Notes: generated by a model from the sequence alone, not told the origin. A DNA stretch of 64,000 nt from Qipengyuania pacifica (GCF_019857205.1 NZ_JAHWXO010000001.1:372001-436000), one strand, 5' to 3'. Shown: positions 52,204 through 63,628, numbered from the stretch's first letter. Program-made: numbers and translations.

Positions 52204-55200
52204 TCATTCCGCAGCTTCCATCGCGGCCTGTTCGCGTTCTTCCTCGAGCGCCTTCAGCGCCCGGGCATAGTCGCGCGGCATCACCTTGCGGAAATTCTTG
52301 AGCTCGTTCGCCCAGTCATCCAGCAAGCCCTTGGCGCGGGCCGATCCGGTGTGCAGCAGATGGCGTTCGACCAGCACCTTTACGCGCTCCGCGTCGTGGT
52401 AGAGCGGATCGCCCATGCCGAAATTCTCGACCGAAACGCCGCGCTGCTGCGGCCTGCCCCAGCTCTTGTCGGCGCCTTCGCCATCGCCCGGCTGGACATC
52501 CAGCACATCGACCTGCGCCAGATTGCACAGCTTTTCGAACCGGCGCTCCGGGTCGTAGACATAGGCAATGCCGCCGCTCATCCCGGCGGCGAAATTGCGA
52601 CCGGTGGGGCCCAGCACACAGACCACGCCGCCGGTCATATATTCGCACCCATGGTCGCCCGTGCCTTCGACGACGGCGACCGCGCCTGAATTGCGCACGG
52701 CAAAGCGTTCGCCCGCCACGCCGTGGAAATAGGCTTCACCGGCAATCGCGCCGTACAGCACCGTATTGCCCACGATGATGTTTTCGCCCGGCGCGCGCGG
52801 GGCCTCTTCGGGCTGGCGAACGATGATGCGCCCGCCCGACAGGCCCTTGCCGACATAGTCGTTGGCATCGCCGGTCAGGCTAACGGTCACGCCGTGGACC
52901 AGCCACGCACCGAAGCTTTGTCCGGCAACGCCGGTGAAGTCGATCCGGATGGTGTCGGGCTGCAGGCCCGAATGCCCATGTACCTCCGCAATCCGGCCCG
53001 ACAGCATGGCGCCGACGGTGCGGTTCACATTGCGGATCGTGCGGGTGAGCTGGACGGCCTGCCCGCTTTCGATGGCGGGCGTGCAGGCCTTGATCAGTTC
53101 CACATCCATTGCCGCGGCAAGGCCGTGATCCTGCGTTTCCGTATGGTGGAGGGACTGGCCCTCTTCCAGCGGCACAGCGTGGAGAATGCGCTTCAGGTCG
53201 ACGCCATGCGCCTTCCAGTGGCGTTCCACCCGGCGCATGTCGAGCCTGTCGACCCGGCCGATCATCTCTTCGATCGTGCGGAAGCCCATTTCGGCCATGA
53301 TGGCGCGCAGTTCTTCCGCCACGAAGAAGAAGTAATTGATGACGTGCTCGGGCGTACCGGTGAACCGCTTGCGCAGCACCGGGTCCTGTGTTGCCACGCC
53401 GACCGGGCAGGTGTTGAGATGGCATTTGCGCATCATGATGCACCCGGCCGCGATCAGCGGAGCCGTGGCGAAACCGAATTCGTCCGCGCCCAGCAGCGCG
53501 CCGATGGCCACGTCCCGGCCCGTGCGCAGGCCGCCATCGACCTGCACCGCGATGCGGCTGCGCAGATCGTTGAGCAGCAGCGTCTGCTGCGTTTCGGCAA
53601 GGCCGATTTCCCAAGGGCTACCGGCATGCGTCAGCGACGTCAGCGGGCTCGCCCCGGTGCCGCCTTCATATCCCGAAATGGTGATATGGTCGGCCTTGGA
53701 TTTCGATACGCCCGCAGCGACCGTGCCCACTCCGACTTCGGACACCAGCTTGACCGAAATACGGCTCTTGGGCTGGACGTTCTTCAGGTCATGGATCAGC
53801 TGGGCAAGATCCTCGATCGAATAGATGTCGTGATGCGGCGGGGGCGAAATCAGGCCCACACCCGGCGTCGCATGGCGCACCGCGCCGATACGCTTGTCCA
53901 CCTTGTGTCCGGGAAGCTGGCCGCCTTCGCCCGGCTTTGCACCCTGCGCCATCTTGATCTGGATATCGTCGGAATTGACCAGATATTCGGTGGTCACGCC
54001 GAACCGGCCGCTGGCGACCTGTTTGATCCGGCTGCGCATCGAATCGCCATTGTCCATCGGGCGGAAGCGTTCCGGTTCCTCGCCGCCTTCGCCCGTGTTC
54101 GAACGTCCGCCCAGCCGGTTCATGGCGATGGCCAGCGTCGAATGCGCTTCGTGGCTGATCGAACCGAAGCTCATCGCGCCCGTGCTGAAGCGTTTGACGA
54201 TCTCGACCGCTGGTTCGACCTCGTCGATGTCGATGGGCTGTTCGGCAGGCTTCAGTTCCATCAGTCCGCGGATCGTCAGCAGCCGTTCGGACTGCTCGTT
54301 GATCGCCGCTGCGAACTCCTGGTAATTCTTCGGATCGTTGCCGCGTACCGCGTGCTGCAACTGCGCGACCGATTGCGGCGTCCAGGCATGCGCTTCGCCG
54401 CGCAGGCGATATTGGTAGATACCGCCGACATCCAGCATACCCTTGTAGAGCGGGCTGTCGCCATAAGCCTGCGCGTGGCGCAGCACGGCTTCTTCGGCCA
54501 CTTCTTTCAGACCGATGCCTTCGATCGTGGTGGCCGTGCCGTTGAAATAGGCATCGACGAATTCGGAATTCAGCCCGACCGCATCGAAGATCTGCGCGCC
54601 GCAATAGGACTGGTAGGTCGAGATGCCCATCTTGGACATGACCTTCATGATCCCCTTGCCGACGGCTTTGACGTAATTCTGGCGGACCTGATCCGCGTCG
54701 AGTTCGGGGAACCGCTTTTCGCGCAGGGTCTCGAGCGTTTCGAACGCCAGATAGGGGTTGATGCCTTCCGCGCCGTAACCTGCCAGCGCGCAGAAATGGT
54801 GTACCTCGCGCGCTTCGCCGGTCTCGATGACCAAACCGGTCTGCATGCGCAGCCCCTGCCGCACCAACTGGTGATGCACTGCCGATGTCGCGAGCAGCGC
54901 GGGCATGGGAATGCGGTCGGGGCCCTGGCCGCGATCCGACAGGATCAGGATGTTGGCATCGCCCAGTACGGCCTCGGTCGCAGCCCAGCACATTTCCTTC
55001 AGCGCCATGGCAAGTCCATTGGCGCCGGTGCTTGCATCCCAGGTTATATCGATCGTGGCGGTCCGGAACGCGCCGTCCAGCGCGACTTCCACCGAACGGA
55101 CCTTGGCCAGGCCTTCGTTGGTCAGGATCGGCTGGCTGACTTCCAGGCGCTTGTGCGTGCCGGCGTCGCGGCCCAGCAAATTCGGGCGCGGGCCGATCAT

Positions 55201-56856
55201 CGACAGCAGGCTCATCACCAGCTCCTCGCGGATCGGATCGATCGGCGGGTTGGTGACCTGGGCGAAGTTCTGCTTGAAATAATCGTACAGCAGGCGGCTG
55301 CGGTCCGACAGCACGGCGATCGGGGTGTCGGTCCCCATCGAACCGATCGGGTCCTCGCCGCCGCGCGCCATGGGCTCCAGGAAGCGGCCGATGTCTTCCT
55401 GCGTGTACCCGAACGCCTGCTGGCATTCGAGCAGGCTGGTGTCGGTGCTCGCGATCTCGCTCAGATCCGGCTCGATGTGATCGAGATCCTTGAGCTTGTA
55501 CTGTGCCGCTTCCAGCCATTCCTCGTAAGGTTCGGCATTGGAGAGCTGGGCCTTGAGCTCCTCGTCCTCGACGATGCGCCCTTCTTCCAGATCGATCAGC
55601 AGCATGCGTCCCGGCTGGAGACGCCATTTGCGCGTGATGTCCTCGTCCCTGAACGGCAGTACGCCGCTTTCCGATGCGAGGACGACGAGATCGTCCTTGG
55701 TCGTGCACCAGCGTGCGGGGCGCAGGCCGTTGCGATCGAGACAGGCGCCGATCTGGCGGCCATCGGTAAAGCACACGGCAGCCGGGCCGTCCCATGGCTC
55801 CATCAGGGCGGCATGGTATTCGTAGAAAGCGCGGCGCGCGGGATCCATCAGCGGGTTCTTCGCCCAGGCTTCCGGCATCAGCATCATCATCGAATGGGCC
55901 AGGCTGTACCCGCCCGTCACCAGCAGCTCGAGCGCATTGTCGAGGCAGGCGGTGTCGGATTGCCCATGCGGGATCAGCGGCCACATCTTGTCGAGATCGG
56001 CGCCGAGCAGCTCGCTTTCCATCGTCCGGCGGCGCGCTTCCATCCAGTTCACGTTGCCGCGAACGGTGTTTATCTCGCCATTATGGGCCATGAATCTGTA
56101 GGGATGCGCCAGGCGCCAGCTCGGGAAGGTATTCGTCGAGAAGCGCTGGTGGACGAGGCCGAGTGCCGAAACGCAGTCCGGATCGCGCAGGTCGTCGTAG
56201 AAACTGCCCACCTGATTTGCCAAGAGCAGGCCCTTGTAAACGACCGTGCGGCTGGAAAAGCTGGGAATATAGGCCTGGCTAAGCGCTTCTATTCCATGCT
56301 TTTCTTCCAGTGCCTTCAGCGGATTGAGCGTCTGCTTGCGGATCACCACCAGCTTGCGTTCGAAGGCGTCCTGATCGGGGCAATTGGGGCCGCGGGCGAT
56401 CACGCACTGGCGGATGCGCGGCATCGATTCGATCACGGCCTCGCCCAGTCCGTCGAGCGTTGTCGGAACGTCGCGCCAGCCGATCACACGCTGGCCTTCC
56501 TTCTCGGCGAAGCGTTCGAGCTGTTCGGTGACGAAATCAAACGCTTGATCCGCAGGTGGTAGGAAGCACATCGCGACCGCGTAATCGCCCGGCGCGGGCA
56601 GTTCCTTGCCTTCGCTCTGCGCCCATTTGCGGAACAGCGGATCGGGAATCTGCAGCAGAATGCCTGCGCCGTCGCCCAGCAACGGGTCCGCGCCTACCGC
56701 GCCGCGGTGGTCCAGATTTGCAAGTATTTCAAGCGCTTGCGTGACGATGGCGTGGCTCTTCTTGCCCTTGATATGGGCGACCATGCCGACGCCGCAGGCA
56801 TCGTGCTCGTTACGCGGATCGTAAAGACCCGTAGCGTGGGGCGGCGTGCGTCCCAT
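52204..56856 (-). CDS. gltB: Glutamate synthase (NADPH) large subunit
   Basis: A 1550-residue enzyme combining glutamine and 2-oxoglutarate into two glutamates. A short propeptide precedes the catalytic Cys21 in DACGVGM of the class II amidotransferase domain. The central domain and FMN-binding synthase domain ([35 protein letters not shown]) follow, with the 3Fe-4S cysteines in [17 protein letters not shown]-terminal GXGXG beta-helix ends the protein. ATG at 56856 was chosen since the family starts just before the propeptide. AAGGAGG lies upstream. Confidence 0.95.
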   Translation of the reverse strand: MGRTPPHATGLYDPRNEHDACGVGMVAHIKGKKSHAIVTQALEILANLDHRGAVGADPLLGDGAGILLQIPDPLFRKWAQSEGKELPAPGDYAVAMCFLPPADQAFDFVTEQLERFAEKEGQRVIGWRDVPTTLDGLGEAVIESMPRIRQCVIARGPNCPDQDAFERKLVVIRKQTLNPLKALEEKHGIEALSQAYIPSFSSRTVVYKGLLLANQVGSFYDDLRDPDCVSALGLVHQRFSTNTFPSWRLAHPYRFMAHNGEINTVRGNVNWMEARRRTMESELLGADLDKMWPLIPHGQSDTACLDNALELLVTGGYSLAHSMMMLMPEAWAKNPLMDPARRAFYEYHAALMEPWDGPAAVCFTDGRQIGACLDRNGLRPARWCTTKDDLVVLASESGVLPFRDEDITRKWRLQPGRMLLIDLEEGRIVEDEELKAQLSNAEPYEEWLEAAQYKLKDLDHIEPDLSEIASTDTSLLECQQAFGYTQEDIGRFLEPMARGGEDPIGSMGTDTPIAVLSDRSRLLYDYFKQNFAQVTNPPIDPIREELVMSLLSMIGPRPNLLGRDAGTHKRLEVSQPILTNEGLAKVRSVEVALDGAFRTATIDITWDASTGANGLAMALKEMCWAATEAVLGDANILILSDRGQGPDRIPMPALLATSAVHHQLVRQGLRMQTGLVIETGEAREVHHFCALAGYGAEGINPYLAFETLETLREKRFPELDADQVRQNYVKAVGKGIMKVMSKMGISTYQSYCGAQIFDAVGLNSEFVDAYFNGTATTIEGIGLKEVAEEAVLRHAQAYGDSPLYKGMLDVGGIYQYRLRGEAHAWTPQSVAQLQHAVRGNDPKNYQEFAAAINEQSERLLTIRGLMELKPAEQPIDIDEVEPAVEIVKRFSTGAMSFGSISHEAHSTLAIAMNRLGGRSNTGEGGEEPERFRPMDNGDSMRSRIKQVASGRFGVTTEYLVNSDDIQIKMAQGAKPGEGGQLPGHKVDKRIGAVRHATPGVGLISPPPHHDIYSIEDLAQLIHDLKNVQPKSRISVKLVSEVGVGTVAAGVSKSKADHITISGYEGGTGASPLTSLTHAGSPWEIGLAETQQTLLLNDLRSRIAVQVDGGLRTGRDVAIGALLGADEFGFATAPLIAAGCIMMRKCHLNTCPVGVATQDPVLRKRFTGTPEHVINYFFFVAEELRAIMAEMGFRTIEEMIGRVDRLDMRRVERHWKAHGVDLKRILHAVPLEEGQSLHHTETQDHGLAAAMDVELIKACTPAIESGQAVQLTRTIRNVNRTVGAMLSGRIAEVHGHSGLQPDTIRIDFTGVAGQSFGAWLVHGVTVSLTGDANDYVGKGLSGGRIIVRQPEEAPRAPGENIIVGNTVLYGAIAGEAYFHGVAGERFAVRNSGAVAVVEGTGDHGCEYMTGGVVCVLGPTGRNFAAGMSGGIAYVYDPERRFEKLCNLAQVDVLDVQPGDGEGADKSWGRPQQRGVSVENFGMGDPLYHDAERVKVLVERHLLHTGSARAKGLLDDWANELKNFRKVMPRDYARALKALEEEREQAAMEAAE

Positions 56857-57083
56857 TGGCGAAGCGTCCTCCTTCGTGCCCACCGACCGCCCGCCCAAAG
56901 CACGGATCGGTCAGGAACAGGATCAATCGGCACCGCGCGCGATGCCTGCAAAATTGCGCGAAGGGACCTAATGCCGACAGGAACGGTTTTTTGCAACTGC
57001 GAGCAGCGTAGCAAAATTTCACGGGCTGCAAGATTTACGCTTTAACGGGCGTTACGCGCTGAAAAGCGCGTACGCTGCTTGCT

Positions 57084-57944
57084 TTATTGCGACTTGGTCG
57101 CCCTGTTGAGCTTTTCAAGCGCGCTGCGCAGTTCCGCCTCCGGATCGCCGGTCTCGTCCTGGCGAGGCCGCAAAGGTGTTTCATTCTCGGCCTCGCGGCG
57201 AAGAAAGGCAATGACCGGATCGGTATTCTCGCCCTGGCGCGCCGCCACGGGGCCTGCCTTGCATGCCTCCAGCGCGCGTCCAAGCCGCGCCGTTAGCGCA
57301 TCCAGCGACAGGTCGCCGACCGCTCCTGCAACAACCGGTGGAGCGACAGAGGATGTGTCGAAGGAAATCTCTTCCGTATCGCCAACGGATTGCCCACCGT
57401 CGGATTCGTGATCCCCGGAACCGCGCGTTTCATCGTCGATCGGTTCGACAACCTCAGACGGGGAGGCGCCGACTTCAGCAGAATAGTCCGTTGGCTCGTC
57501 AATTGGAGGCGCGGCAACCTCGGCATGATCTGCCTGAAAAGTCACAATCCCTTCTTCATGCATGTCTTCGCGCGGATTGAACGGGCGGCGCGGCGCGTCT
57601 TCGGTGGCGGCGACAGGAAGTGGCTCTTCCTCCTCGCGAAGCCAGGCGGGGTCTACGTCGTTTTCTTCATCGTCGTCGAGTACGGCGTCGTTTATCGCCG
57701 CGACACGCATGGCCAGTACGACACCTATCAGCAGGCCAAGCAAAGCCGCCATTACGGAAAGGACAATCCTGCTCGACGCGGCGCTCAGCACGCCATCCAG
57801 CGAAAGTCGTTCGGCCAGTGCCTGATGGATGCTCTCGGGCATTACAAACAGGCCAAGCCCCATCAGCAACGCAAACCACAAGCCGACGCCCCATTTGAAC
57901 GCGGGGTGTTTGCTGACTGGTGCAGTGCGGGTTGCGTCGGTCAT
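57084..57944 (-). CDS. Hypothetical two-helix membrane protein with long acidic cytoplasmic region
   Basis: A 286-residue protein with two N-terminal membrane helices (WGVGLWFALLMGLGLFVM and IVLSVMAALLGLLIGVVLAM). A low-complexity, Asp/Glu-rich region of about 120 residues follows (DDDEENDVDPAW, EEEEPLP, EPTDYSAEV). A short C-terminal helical segment (SLDALTARLGRALEACKAG) and an RQDETGDPEAELRSALEKL tail complete it. I do not recognise a family. It lies 28 bp after the exosortase-type glycosyltransferase and could be part of that locus. Confidence 0.65.
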   Translation of the reverse strand: MTDATRTAPVSKHPAFKWGVGLWFALLMGLGLFVMPESIHQALAERLSLDGVLSAASSRIVLSVMAALLGLLIGVVLAMRVAAINDAVLDDDEENDVDPAWLREEEEPLPVAATEDAPRRPFNPREDMHEEGIVTFQADHAEVAAPPIDEPTDYSAEVGASPSEVVEPIDDETRGSGDHESDGGQSVGDTEEISFDTSSVAPPVVAGAVGDLSLDALTARLGRALEACKAGPVAARQGENTDPVIAFLRREAENETPLRPRQDETGDPEAELRSALEKLNRATKSQ

Positions 57945-57972
57945 CGGTCGGTCTCAACTCACCATGGGCGGC

Positions 57973-59190
57973 TCAGGCGGCCGCGGACGGGGCACGTCCT
58001 AGCAGTTCTTGGTAAACGGCACGATAATGATCGATGTTCCTGGCCCAGTCGTGCTTTGCGGCCACATGCATGCGACCGGCCTCGCGCATGGCGGGCCAAA
58101 GCTCCTTGGCATCGACAAATCCAGCCAAGGCGGTCGCGATGGCCTGGGGGTCGTCAGGCGGAAAAAGGAGGCCGCTGACGCCGTCTTCGATCAGTTCGCG
58201 ATGCCCGCCGACATCGCTCGCGGCAACGATCCGCTGCTGCGCCATCGCCTCCAGCGGTTTCAGCGGGGTGACCAGATCGGTAAGCCGCGATTTTTTGCGT
58301 GGGTAGGCAAGCACATCGATCAGCGAATAATACCGTTCGACCTCGTCATGAGGGACCCTGCCGGTAAATACGATAGCCTCGCCCACACCCGAGGCGGCAG
58401 CTTGCGCACGCAGTGCCGCATCCATCGGGCCGCCACCGACCAGCAGCAATTGTGCGTTCGGATGATGTTTGCGTAGCGCAGGCATGGCGGCGATGAGATC
58501 GTCCAGCCCTTCGTAATCGTAGAAGCTGCCGATGAAGCCTATGACCGGCCCGGACCCGATCCCGATACTGGCGGCAAGGGTTTCGTCGCGCGCCGGGGGA
58601 TGTCCGAACAACGTAAGGTCGACCCCATTGGGCGAGAGGGCGATCTTGTCGCCATCGTGACCGCGGGAGACGAGATCGTTACGAAGGCCGTTGCAGATAG
58701 TGAAGACGGCGTCGGCCTTTGCGACCACGCGATTTTCCAGCGCGCGGGTCAGGCGGTATTTTATCGAGCCTTCGCTGCCGGTTCCGTTGCCGACTGCCGC
58801 ATCTTCCCAGAAAGCGCGTATTTCGTAAACGAAAGGCATGCCCAGACGGTGTGCGGCGCGTAAGCCGGCCATCCCGCATAAGGCGGGCGAATGGGCATGG
58901 ATGATATCGGGCCGCCATTCCTTTGCCACGCATTCGATCCCTGCGCGCAAGGCTTCGATTTCCTGCCATTCACAGATGATCGGGGGGCTGGATAATCTCG
59001 TGACGGTGCGATGGAAGGTCAGCCCGTCGACGGTTTCGACGGGCGGCCCTTGGGCCCGGTGGCGATTGCCCGTGATACCGCAAACCTCGATCCCGGCGCT
59101 CTGCGAACTCTTGAGTATGGCGCGCGTGCGAAAGGTATAACCGCTGTGCAGCGGCAGTGAATGGTCGAGAATGTGCAGAACACGGGTCAT
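57973..59190 (-). CDS. Glycosyltransferase, exosortase A system-associated
   Basis: A 405-residue GT4-type transferase: N-terminal HILDHSLPLHSGYTFRTRAIL, then IHAHSPALCGMAGL, and the C-terminal donor-binding half with GFIGSFYDYEGLDDLIAAMP, LLLVGGGP and KPLEAMAQQRIVAASDVGGHRELI. The opening DHSLPLHSGYTFRT is typical of the PEP-CTERM/exosortase-A-associated group. It transfers a sugar during exopolysaccharide assembly. It is divergent from the O-ligase gene; the exosortase itself is not in the window. Confidence 0.85.
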   Translation of the reverse strand: MTRVLHILDHSLPLHSGYTFRTRAILKSSQSAGIEVCGITGNRHRAQGPPVETVDGLTFHRTVTRLSSPPIICEWQEIEALRAGIECVAKEWRPDIIHAHSPALCGMAGLRAAHRLGMPFVYEIRAFWEDAAVGNGTGSEGSIKYRLTRALENRVVAKADAVFTICNGLRNDLVSRGHDGDKIALSPNGVDLTLFGHPPARDETLAASIGIGSGPVIGFIGSFYDYEGLDDLIAAMPALRKHHPNAQLLLVGGGPMDAALRAQAAASGVGEAIVFTGRVPHDEVERYYSLIDVLAYPRKKSRLTDLVTPLKPLEAMAQQRIVAASDVGGHRELIEDGVSGLLFPPDDPQAIATALAGFVDAKELWPAMREAGRMHVAAKHDWARNIDHYRAVYQELLGRAPSAAA

Positions 59191-59269
59191 AAGATCGGTT
59201 CCTGTGACACATCACGCTTAACGACGCGTCAACTGCATTGCATTAGAGGCGCACTGGAAAGACCTGCAC

Positions 59270-59455
59270 GTGATCGATTATTTCGCCCTTGCCCTTGCCC
59301 ACGCGCTTCTCGTCATTGCGCTTTTGCGCATACTTGCGCGCGGCGAGCTCGACCGAGAGGAGGCATTAGGCGATGTGATCGCCGAGCCCGAGGAACATTC
59401 GACGGGAAAACGACCGGCTGGTACCCGCCAACGCAAGAAGCGCGGCGATGCTTGA
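59270..59455 (+). CDS. Small membrane-anchored protein preceding the O-ligase
   Basis: A 61-residue ORF with GTG start. It has one hydrophobic helix (FALALAHALLVIALLRILA), then an acidic stretch (DREEALGDVIAEPEEHS) and a basic tail (TRQRKKRGDA). It overlaps the O-ligase ATG by eight bases, and codon pattern and packing support it as real. It may be a small accessory factor for the polysaccharide locus. No function is known. Confidence 0.55.
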   Translation: MIDYFALALAHALLVIALLRILARGELDREEALGDVIAEPEEHSTGKRPAGTRQRKKRGDA

Positions 59456-60830
59456 TGTAGCGCTCTTCCTGACCGTCATGGCCATGTTCCTGCTCGGTCT
59501 CAGGCGCCCGTTCATTTGGGTGCTGGCCTATCTCTATATCGATATTCTCGCGCCGCAGAAAATCGGATGGACGCTGACGCCGATGCTGCCGATCTCGCTG
59601 ATCGCATTCTTGCTGGCGTTTGCGGGATGGGCATTTGCAGACCCCAAGTCCGACACGAAGTTCACCCTGCGCCAGGGCATCATGTGCGCGTTGCTCGCCT
59701 ACTGCTTCATGACCCTGCAATGGGCCGATTTCCCGATCGAGGCCCATGAGAAGTGGGACTGGGTATGGAAGGCGCTGGTCTTTGCCATCTTCCTGCCGGT
59801 CACGCTGATAACCCGTCTGCGGATCGAGGCTGCGGCGCTGGTGCTGGTGCTGACCGCAGGGGCGATCATCATTTCGGCAGGCATGAAGACGGCGCTCGGC
59901 GGTGGCGGGTACGAAAATCTCTATCTGTTCGTGAACGACAATTCGAACATCTACGAAAGTTCGACCCTGGCAACGGTTTCCATTGCGCTGATCCCGATCA
60001 TCTTGTGGTTTACCAGGCATGGTACGATCTTCCCGCCCGACTGGCGCGTGAAGACCTTCGCCGGGCTGCTCATCTTCGCCTGCCTGCTGATTCCGATCGG
60101 CACCGAAGCGAGGACCGGCCTGCTCTGCATCGGCGTGCTCGGCATCCTGATGCTGCGCGATGTCAGGAACCGGCTGATGTATGTGATGGCCGCCGGCGCG
60201 CTGGGGGTTGCCGCGCTGCCTTTTCTTCCCGCCAGCTATTACGAACGCATGGCAACGCTGGGATCTGTCGAATCCGACGAATCGGCTTCGACCCGCATGC
60301 AGGTCTGGATGTGGACGCTGGATTATGTGTCCGAACATCCGCTGGGGGGCGGGTTCGACGCCTACCGCGGTAACAAGTTTACGTACCGCATGCCGGTAAC
60401 GCGCGAGGAAGGCGGTGCCCTGGTCACCGAAATACAGGATGTGACGGATGCAGGGCGTGCCTATCACTCCTCCTTCTTCGAAATGCTGGGCGAACAGGGC
60501 TGGCCGGGTCTGATCATGTGGCTCAGCCTGCATGCACTGGGCCTACTGCAAATGGAACGGATCCGCAGGAAGTGGCGGGACCGGACAAACCCTGCAGAGC
60601 AATGGCAGGGCCCGCTGGCAAGCGCATTGCAGTTTTCCAACATCGTCTATCTTGTCGGCGCAACCTTCCAGGGGATCGCCTATCAGCCGGTGTTCCTGAT
60701 GCTCATCGGCTTGCAGATCGCTTTGTGGACCTATTGCCGAAAACGCGATTCGGCGCGTGAAACAGCCGAGCACAAGGCGCGCCGCGACGCTCGTCGCGCG
60801 GCTGCTTCGGCCAAGCCCGCCATTCCGTAA
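59448..60830 (+). CDS. O-glycosylation ligase/O-antigen polymerase-like protein, exosortase A system-associated
   Basis: A 460-residue protein with about ten to twelve membrane helices and a large periplasmic loop (YENLYLFVNDNSNIYESS). It has the Wzy/ligase-type motif TEARTGLLCIGVLG, and HPLGGGFDAYRG and YHSSFFEMLGEQGWPGL late in the protein. These match the putative O-ligase of the exosortase A locus. It probably transfers or polymerises polysaccharide on the periplasmic side. Confidence 0.85.
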   Translation: MLDVALFLTVMAMFLLGLRRPFIWVLAYLYIDILAPQKIGWTLTPMLPISLIAFLLAFAGWAFADPKSDTKFTLRQGIMCALLAYCFMTLQWADFPIEAHEKWDWVWKALVFAIFLPVTLITRLRIEAAALVLVLTAGAIIISAGMKTALGGGGYENLYLFVNDNSNIYESSTLATVSIALIPIILWFTRHGTIFPPDWRVKTFAGLLIFACLLIPIGTEARTGLLCIGVLGILMLRDVRNRLMYVMAAGALGVAALPFLPASYYERMATLGSVESDESASTRMQVWMWTLDYVSEHPLGGGFDAYRGNKFTYRMPVTREEGGALVTEIQDVTDAGRAYHSSFFEMLGEQGWPGLIMWLSLHALGLLQMERIRRKWRDRTNPAEQWQGPLASALQFSNIVYLVGATFQGIAYQPVFLMLIGLQIALWTYCRKRDSARETAEHKARRDARRAAASAKPAIP

Positions 60831-60939
60831 CGGCACACTTCGCGCGGTTGCGCACCCCCTTTGCATGCGCCATGAGTCGCGCCGCATCGTGCGGTAGAGT
60901 CGCGCGAAACCAAGTGTTTTGAGTAGAGGAGAGGCGAGT

Positions 60940-61389
60940 ATGAGCCCGCAAGAACTGGCAGAGAAGGTTGGACAGCAGATCGGCACCAGCGAATGGGTCG
61001 AAATGAGTCAGGACCGCATTAACAAATTTGCCGATGCGACCGGCGATCACCAGTTCATCCACATCGATGAAGAAAAGGCCAAGATGACGCCCTTTGGCGG
61101 GACCATCGCGCACGGCTTCCTCACATTGTCGATGATACCCTATCTCGGCGCCAAGTCCGACATGCCCAAGATCGACGGCGTGAAGATGGGTGTGAATTAC
61201 GGCGGTAACAAAACGCGCTTCATCTCGCCCGTTCGCAGCGGCAAGCGCATTCGCGGCCACTGGAAGCTGGTCGAAATGATCGAAAAGCGTCCCGGACAGT
61301 GGCAGCAGACCAGCGAGATCACCATGGAGATCGAGGGTGAGGAAAAGCCGGCCCTGATCTGCGAGTGGATCACCCAGATTTTCGTCTGA
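60940..61389 (+). CDS. MaoC-family dehydratase (hot-dog fold)
   Basis: A 149-residue protein. The hydratase motif is FADATGDHQFIHIDEEKAKMTPFGGTIAHGFLTLSMIPYL, carrying the catalytic Asp/His pair of (R)-specific enoyl-CoA hydratases. The ATG is preceded by GAGGAGAGG. It lies 56 bp upstream of a thiolase gene on the same strand, suggesting joint acyl-CoA metabolism. The substrate is unknown; NodN-like members are similar. Confidence 0.88.
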   Translation: MSPQELAEKVGQQIGTSEWVEMSQDRINKFADATGDHQFIHIDEEKAKMTPFGGTIAHGFLTLSMIPYLGAKSDMPKIDGVKMGVNYGGNKTRFISPVRSGKRIRGHWKLVEMIEKRPGQWQQTSEITMEIEGEEKPALICEWITQIFV

Positions 61390-61445
61390 TTTCCCCCTCC
61401 TCCCCGGTGAGGATCAGGTACATTTAGCAATCCAAGGAAATACCC

Positions 61446-62624
61446 ATGCGTGACGCAGTCATCGTCTCCACCGCCCGCACCGCAATCGGCCGCGCTTACA
61501 AGGGCGGGTTCAACGACACCAAGGGGGCCACGCTCGGCGCTTATTCGCTGAAGCCCGCTATCGAACGCGCCGGCATCGAGCCGGGCGAAGTCGACGACGT
61601 ATTGTGGGGCAGCGCGCTCCAGCAGGGCACGCAGGCCGGCAATCTTGCTCGGCAGGTGGCCCTCCGCGCCGGTTGCCCGATCGGCACCAGCGGCATGACC
61701 ATCGACCGTCAGTGTTCAAGCGGCCTGATGAGCATTGCTACCGCTGCAAAGCAGATCATCACCGACCGCATGGACGTGGTTGCCGCCGGTGGTCAGGAGA
61801 GCATCAGTCTCGTCCAGACCAAGGAAATGCGCGTGATGCCGGATCCGGAACTGATGCAGATGCACGGCGCAATCTACATGCCCATGCTCCAGACTGCCGA
61901 GACAGTCGCGCAGCGGTATGGCATCAGCCGTGAGGCGCAGGACGAATATGCGCTGTCGAGCCAGCAGCGCACTGCCGCCGCACAGGAAGCTGGCCTGTTC
62001 GACGATGAGATCGTCCCCGTCACCACTACGCACAAGGTGCAGGACAAGGAAACGGGCGAGATCTCCGACGTCGAGATCACCATTGCCAAGGACGAAGGCA
62101 ATCGCCCCTCGACCACGCTGGAGGGGCTGCAATCGCTCAAGCCGGTAATGGGCGAAGGCACCACGATCACGGCAGGCAACGCTTCGCAGCTGTCGGACGG
62201 TTCGTCGGCCAGCGTGTTGATGGAAGCCAAGGTTGCAGAAAAGAAAGGCCTGACGCCGCTGGGCCGCTATGTCGGCATGGCCGTCGCTGGCACGGAACCC
62301 GATGAAATGGGTATCGGCCCGGTCTTCGCGATCCCCAAGCTGCTCGAGCGGTTCGATCTCAAGGTCGACGATATCGGCATCTGGGAGCTGAACGAAGCGT
62401 TCGCAGTGCAGGTGCTTTACTGCCGCGACAAGCTTGGCATCCCGGGCGATCTGCTCAACGTCAATGGCGGCTCCATCTCGATCGGCCACCCCTATGGCAT
62501 GACCGGTGCACGTTGCACCGGGCACGTGTTGCTTGAAGGCAAGCGTCGCGGCGCCAAATACGGCGTCGTCACCATGTGCGTCGGCGGCGGTATGGGTGCA
62601 GCCGGCCTGTTCGAGATCTTCTAA
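61446..62624 (+). CDS. Acetyl-CoA C-acyltransferase (thiolase)
   Basis: A 392-residue thiolase. The nucleophile is Cys90 in DRQCSSGL, the histidine is in [17 protein letters not shown] and the general-base cysteine is in [10 protein letters not shown]. It cleaves 3-ketoacyl-CoA with CoA, or condenses acetyl-CoA in reverse. The MaoC hydratase upstream fits a beta-oxidation role, although a PhaA-like biosynthetic use cannot be excluded. All active-site residues are intact. Confidence 0.92.
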   Translation: MRDAVIVSTARTAIGRAYKGGFNDTKGATLGAYSLKPAIERAGIEPGEVDDVLWGSALQQGTQAGNLARQVALRAGCPIGTSGMTIDRQCSSGLMSIATAAKQIITDRMDVVAAGGQESISLVQTKEMRVMPDPELMQMHGAIYMPMLQTAETVAQRYGISREAQDEYALSSQQRTAAAQEAGLFDDEIVPVTTTHKVQDKETGEISDVEITIAKDEGNRPSTTLEGLQSLKPVMGEGTTITAGNASQLSDGSSASVLMEAKVAEKKGLTPLGRYVGMAVAGTEPDEMGIGPVFAIPKLLERFDLKVDDIGIWELNEAFAVQVLYCRDKLGIPGDLLNVNGGSISIGHPYGMTGARCTGHVLLEGKRRGAKYGVVTMCVGGGMGAAGLFEIF

Positions 62625-62636
62625 GGAGAATTTTCG

Positions 62637-63590
62637 ATGACCGAGCGCTGGCCAGAACTCGATTTCGCGGCCCAGCGCTCGGTCATCGAAAGCTTACATG
62701 CCTATCTTCAGGTGATCGGCAAACTGCCGACGCGCAGTTTGCCCTGGTGTAACCACAGCTGGCATCTCGCCTTGCGCGTGGTCCCTCGCGGGTTCCGAAG
62801 CTACCCTGTCTTCGCGCAGAATGGCGAAGCAGAGGTAATGGTGGACTGCCACAGTTCGACCGTCCGGGTCGAAACATCGGCGGGCTTTGTCGAAAGCTTC
62901 GCAATTACCGGCCAGAGCGTTGCGGACTTCCACGAGCAGCTGACCCAACTCCTTCGCCAGGCAGGAGTGCAAACCGACATATCCGGAGCCCCGAACGAAG
63001 TCGAAGACGCCGTTCCTTTTGCGCAGGATACGCGCGGCAGGGTGTGGAACCAACAGGCGATTGCGAAGATACATCGCGCCTTTTCCGACGCCAACCGGGT
63101 CTTCGAGCAATTCCGGACCGGCTTTGTCGGAAAATCCAGCCCCAGCCACCTTTTCTGGGGAAGCTTCGATCTGGCAGTCACCCGTTTTTCCGGGCGGGAA
63201 GCGCCCGTGCATCCCGGCGGGTTTCCCAATCTTCCCGACGACGTGACGCGGGAGGCATACAGCCACGAAGTGGCAAGTGCCGGATTCTGGCTTGGCGGCG
63301 GGGGCGTCGAGGAAGCTGCATTTTATGCTTATGGCTATCCTTCGCCAGAAGGACTGGAGAACACGAAGGTGGGACCCCAAGCCGCCTATTGGCACGAACA
63401 GCTTGGTGAATGGGTGTTGCCCTATGCCCGTGTGCGCGGGTCGGATGACCCGGACGCGATGCTGATGGAATTTCTCGAAACGAGTTATACCGCAGTGGCT
63501 GAGCTTGCGAAATGGGACCGAACCGCGCTGGAAATTCCATTCGGTGCATACGGAAAGCCTTATGATGTGGCACATCATCGCGCTGATTGA
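62637..63590 (+). CDS. DUF5996 family protein
   Basis: A 317-residue cytoplasmic protein. It shows WPELDFAAQRSVIESLHAYLQVIGK, WCNHSWHLALRVVPRG, a central FWGSFDLAVTRFSGR and a C-terminal HEVASAGFWLGGGGVEEAAFYAY...YDVAHHRAD. These match the DUF5996 family. No catalytic motif is recognised; function is unknown. It starts 12 bp after the thiolase stop and is probably co-transcribed with it. Confidence 0.82.
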   Translation: MTERWPELDFAAQRSVIESLHAYLQVIGKLPTRSLPWCNHSWHLALRVVPRGFRSYPVFAQNGEAEVMVDCHSSTVRVETSAGFVESFAITGQSVADFHEQLTQLLRQAGVQTDISGAPNEVEDAVPFAQDTRGRVWNQQAIAKIHRAFSDANRVFEQFRTGFVGKSSPSHLFWGSFDLAVTRFSGREAPVHPGGFPNLPDDVTREAYSHEVASAGFWLGGGGVEEAAFYAYGYPSPEGLENTKVGPQAAYWHEQLGEWVLPYARVRGSDDPDAMLMEFLETSYTAVAELAKWDRTALEIPFGAYGKPYDVAHHRAD

Positions 63591-63628
63591 CTTGTCCCAA
63601 GGGGCATTGGCGGCGTAGCCTCTTAATC

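Noticed and set aside
52723-56562. 1279-codon open frame antisense to gltB
   Set aside because: It mirrors the codon structure of gltB in a GC-rich genome and has no recognisable domains; gltB is unmistakable on the other strand.
57053-57072. TACGCGC-TGAAAA-GCGCGTA inverted repeat after the 286-residue protein gene
   Set aside because: A real perfect repeat, but with no T-run on either strand and no clear link to a promoter; not enough to call a terminator or operator.
60874-60905. Duplicate GAGTCGCGC motif upstream of the MaoC gene
   Set aside because: Two 9-base copies with no palindromy and no conserved spacing evidence; chance is plausible in GC-rich sequence.
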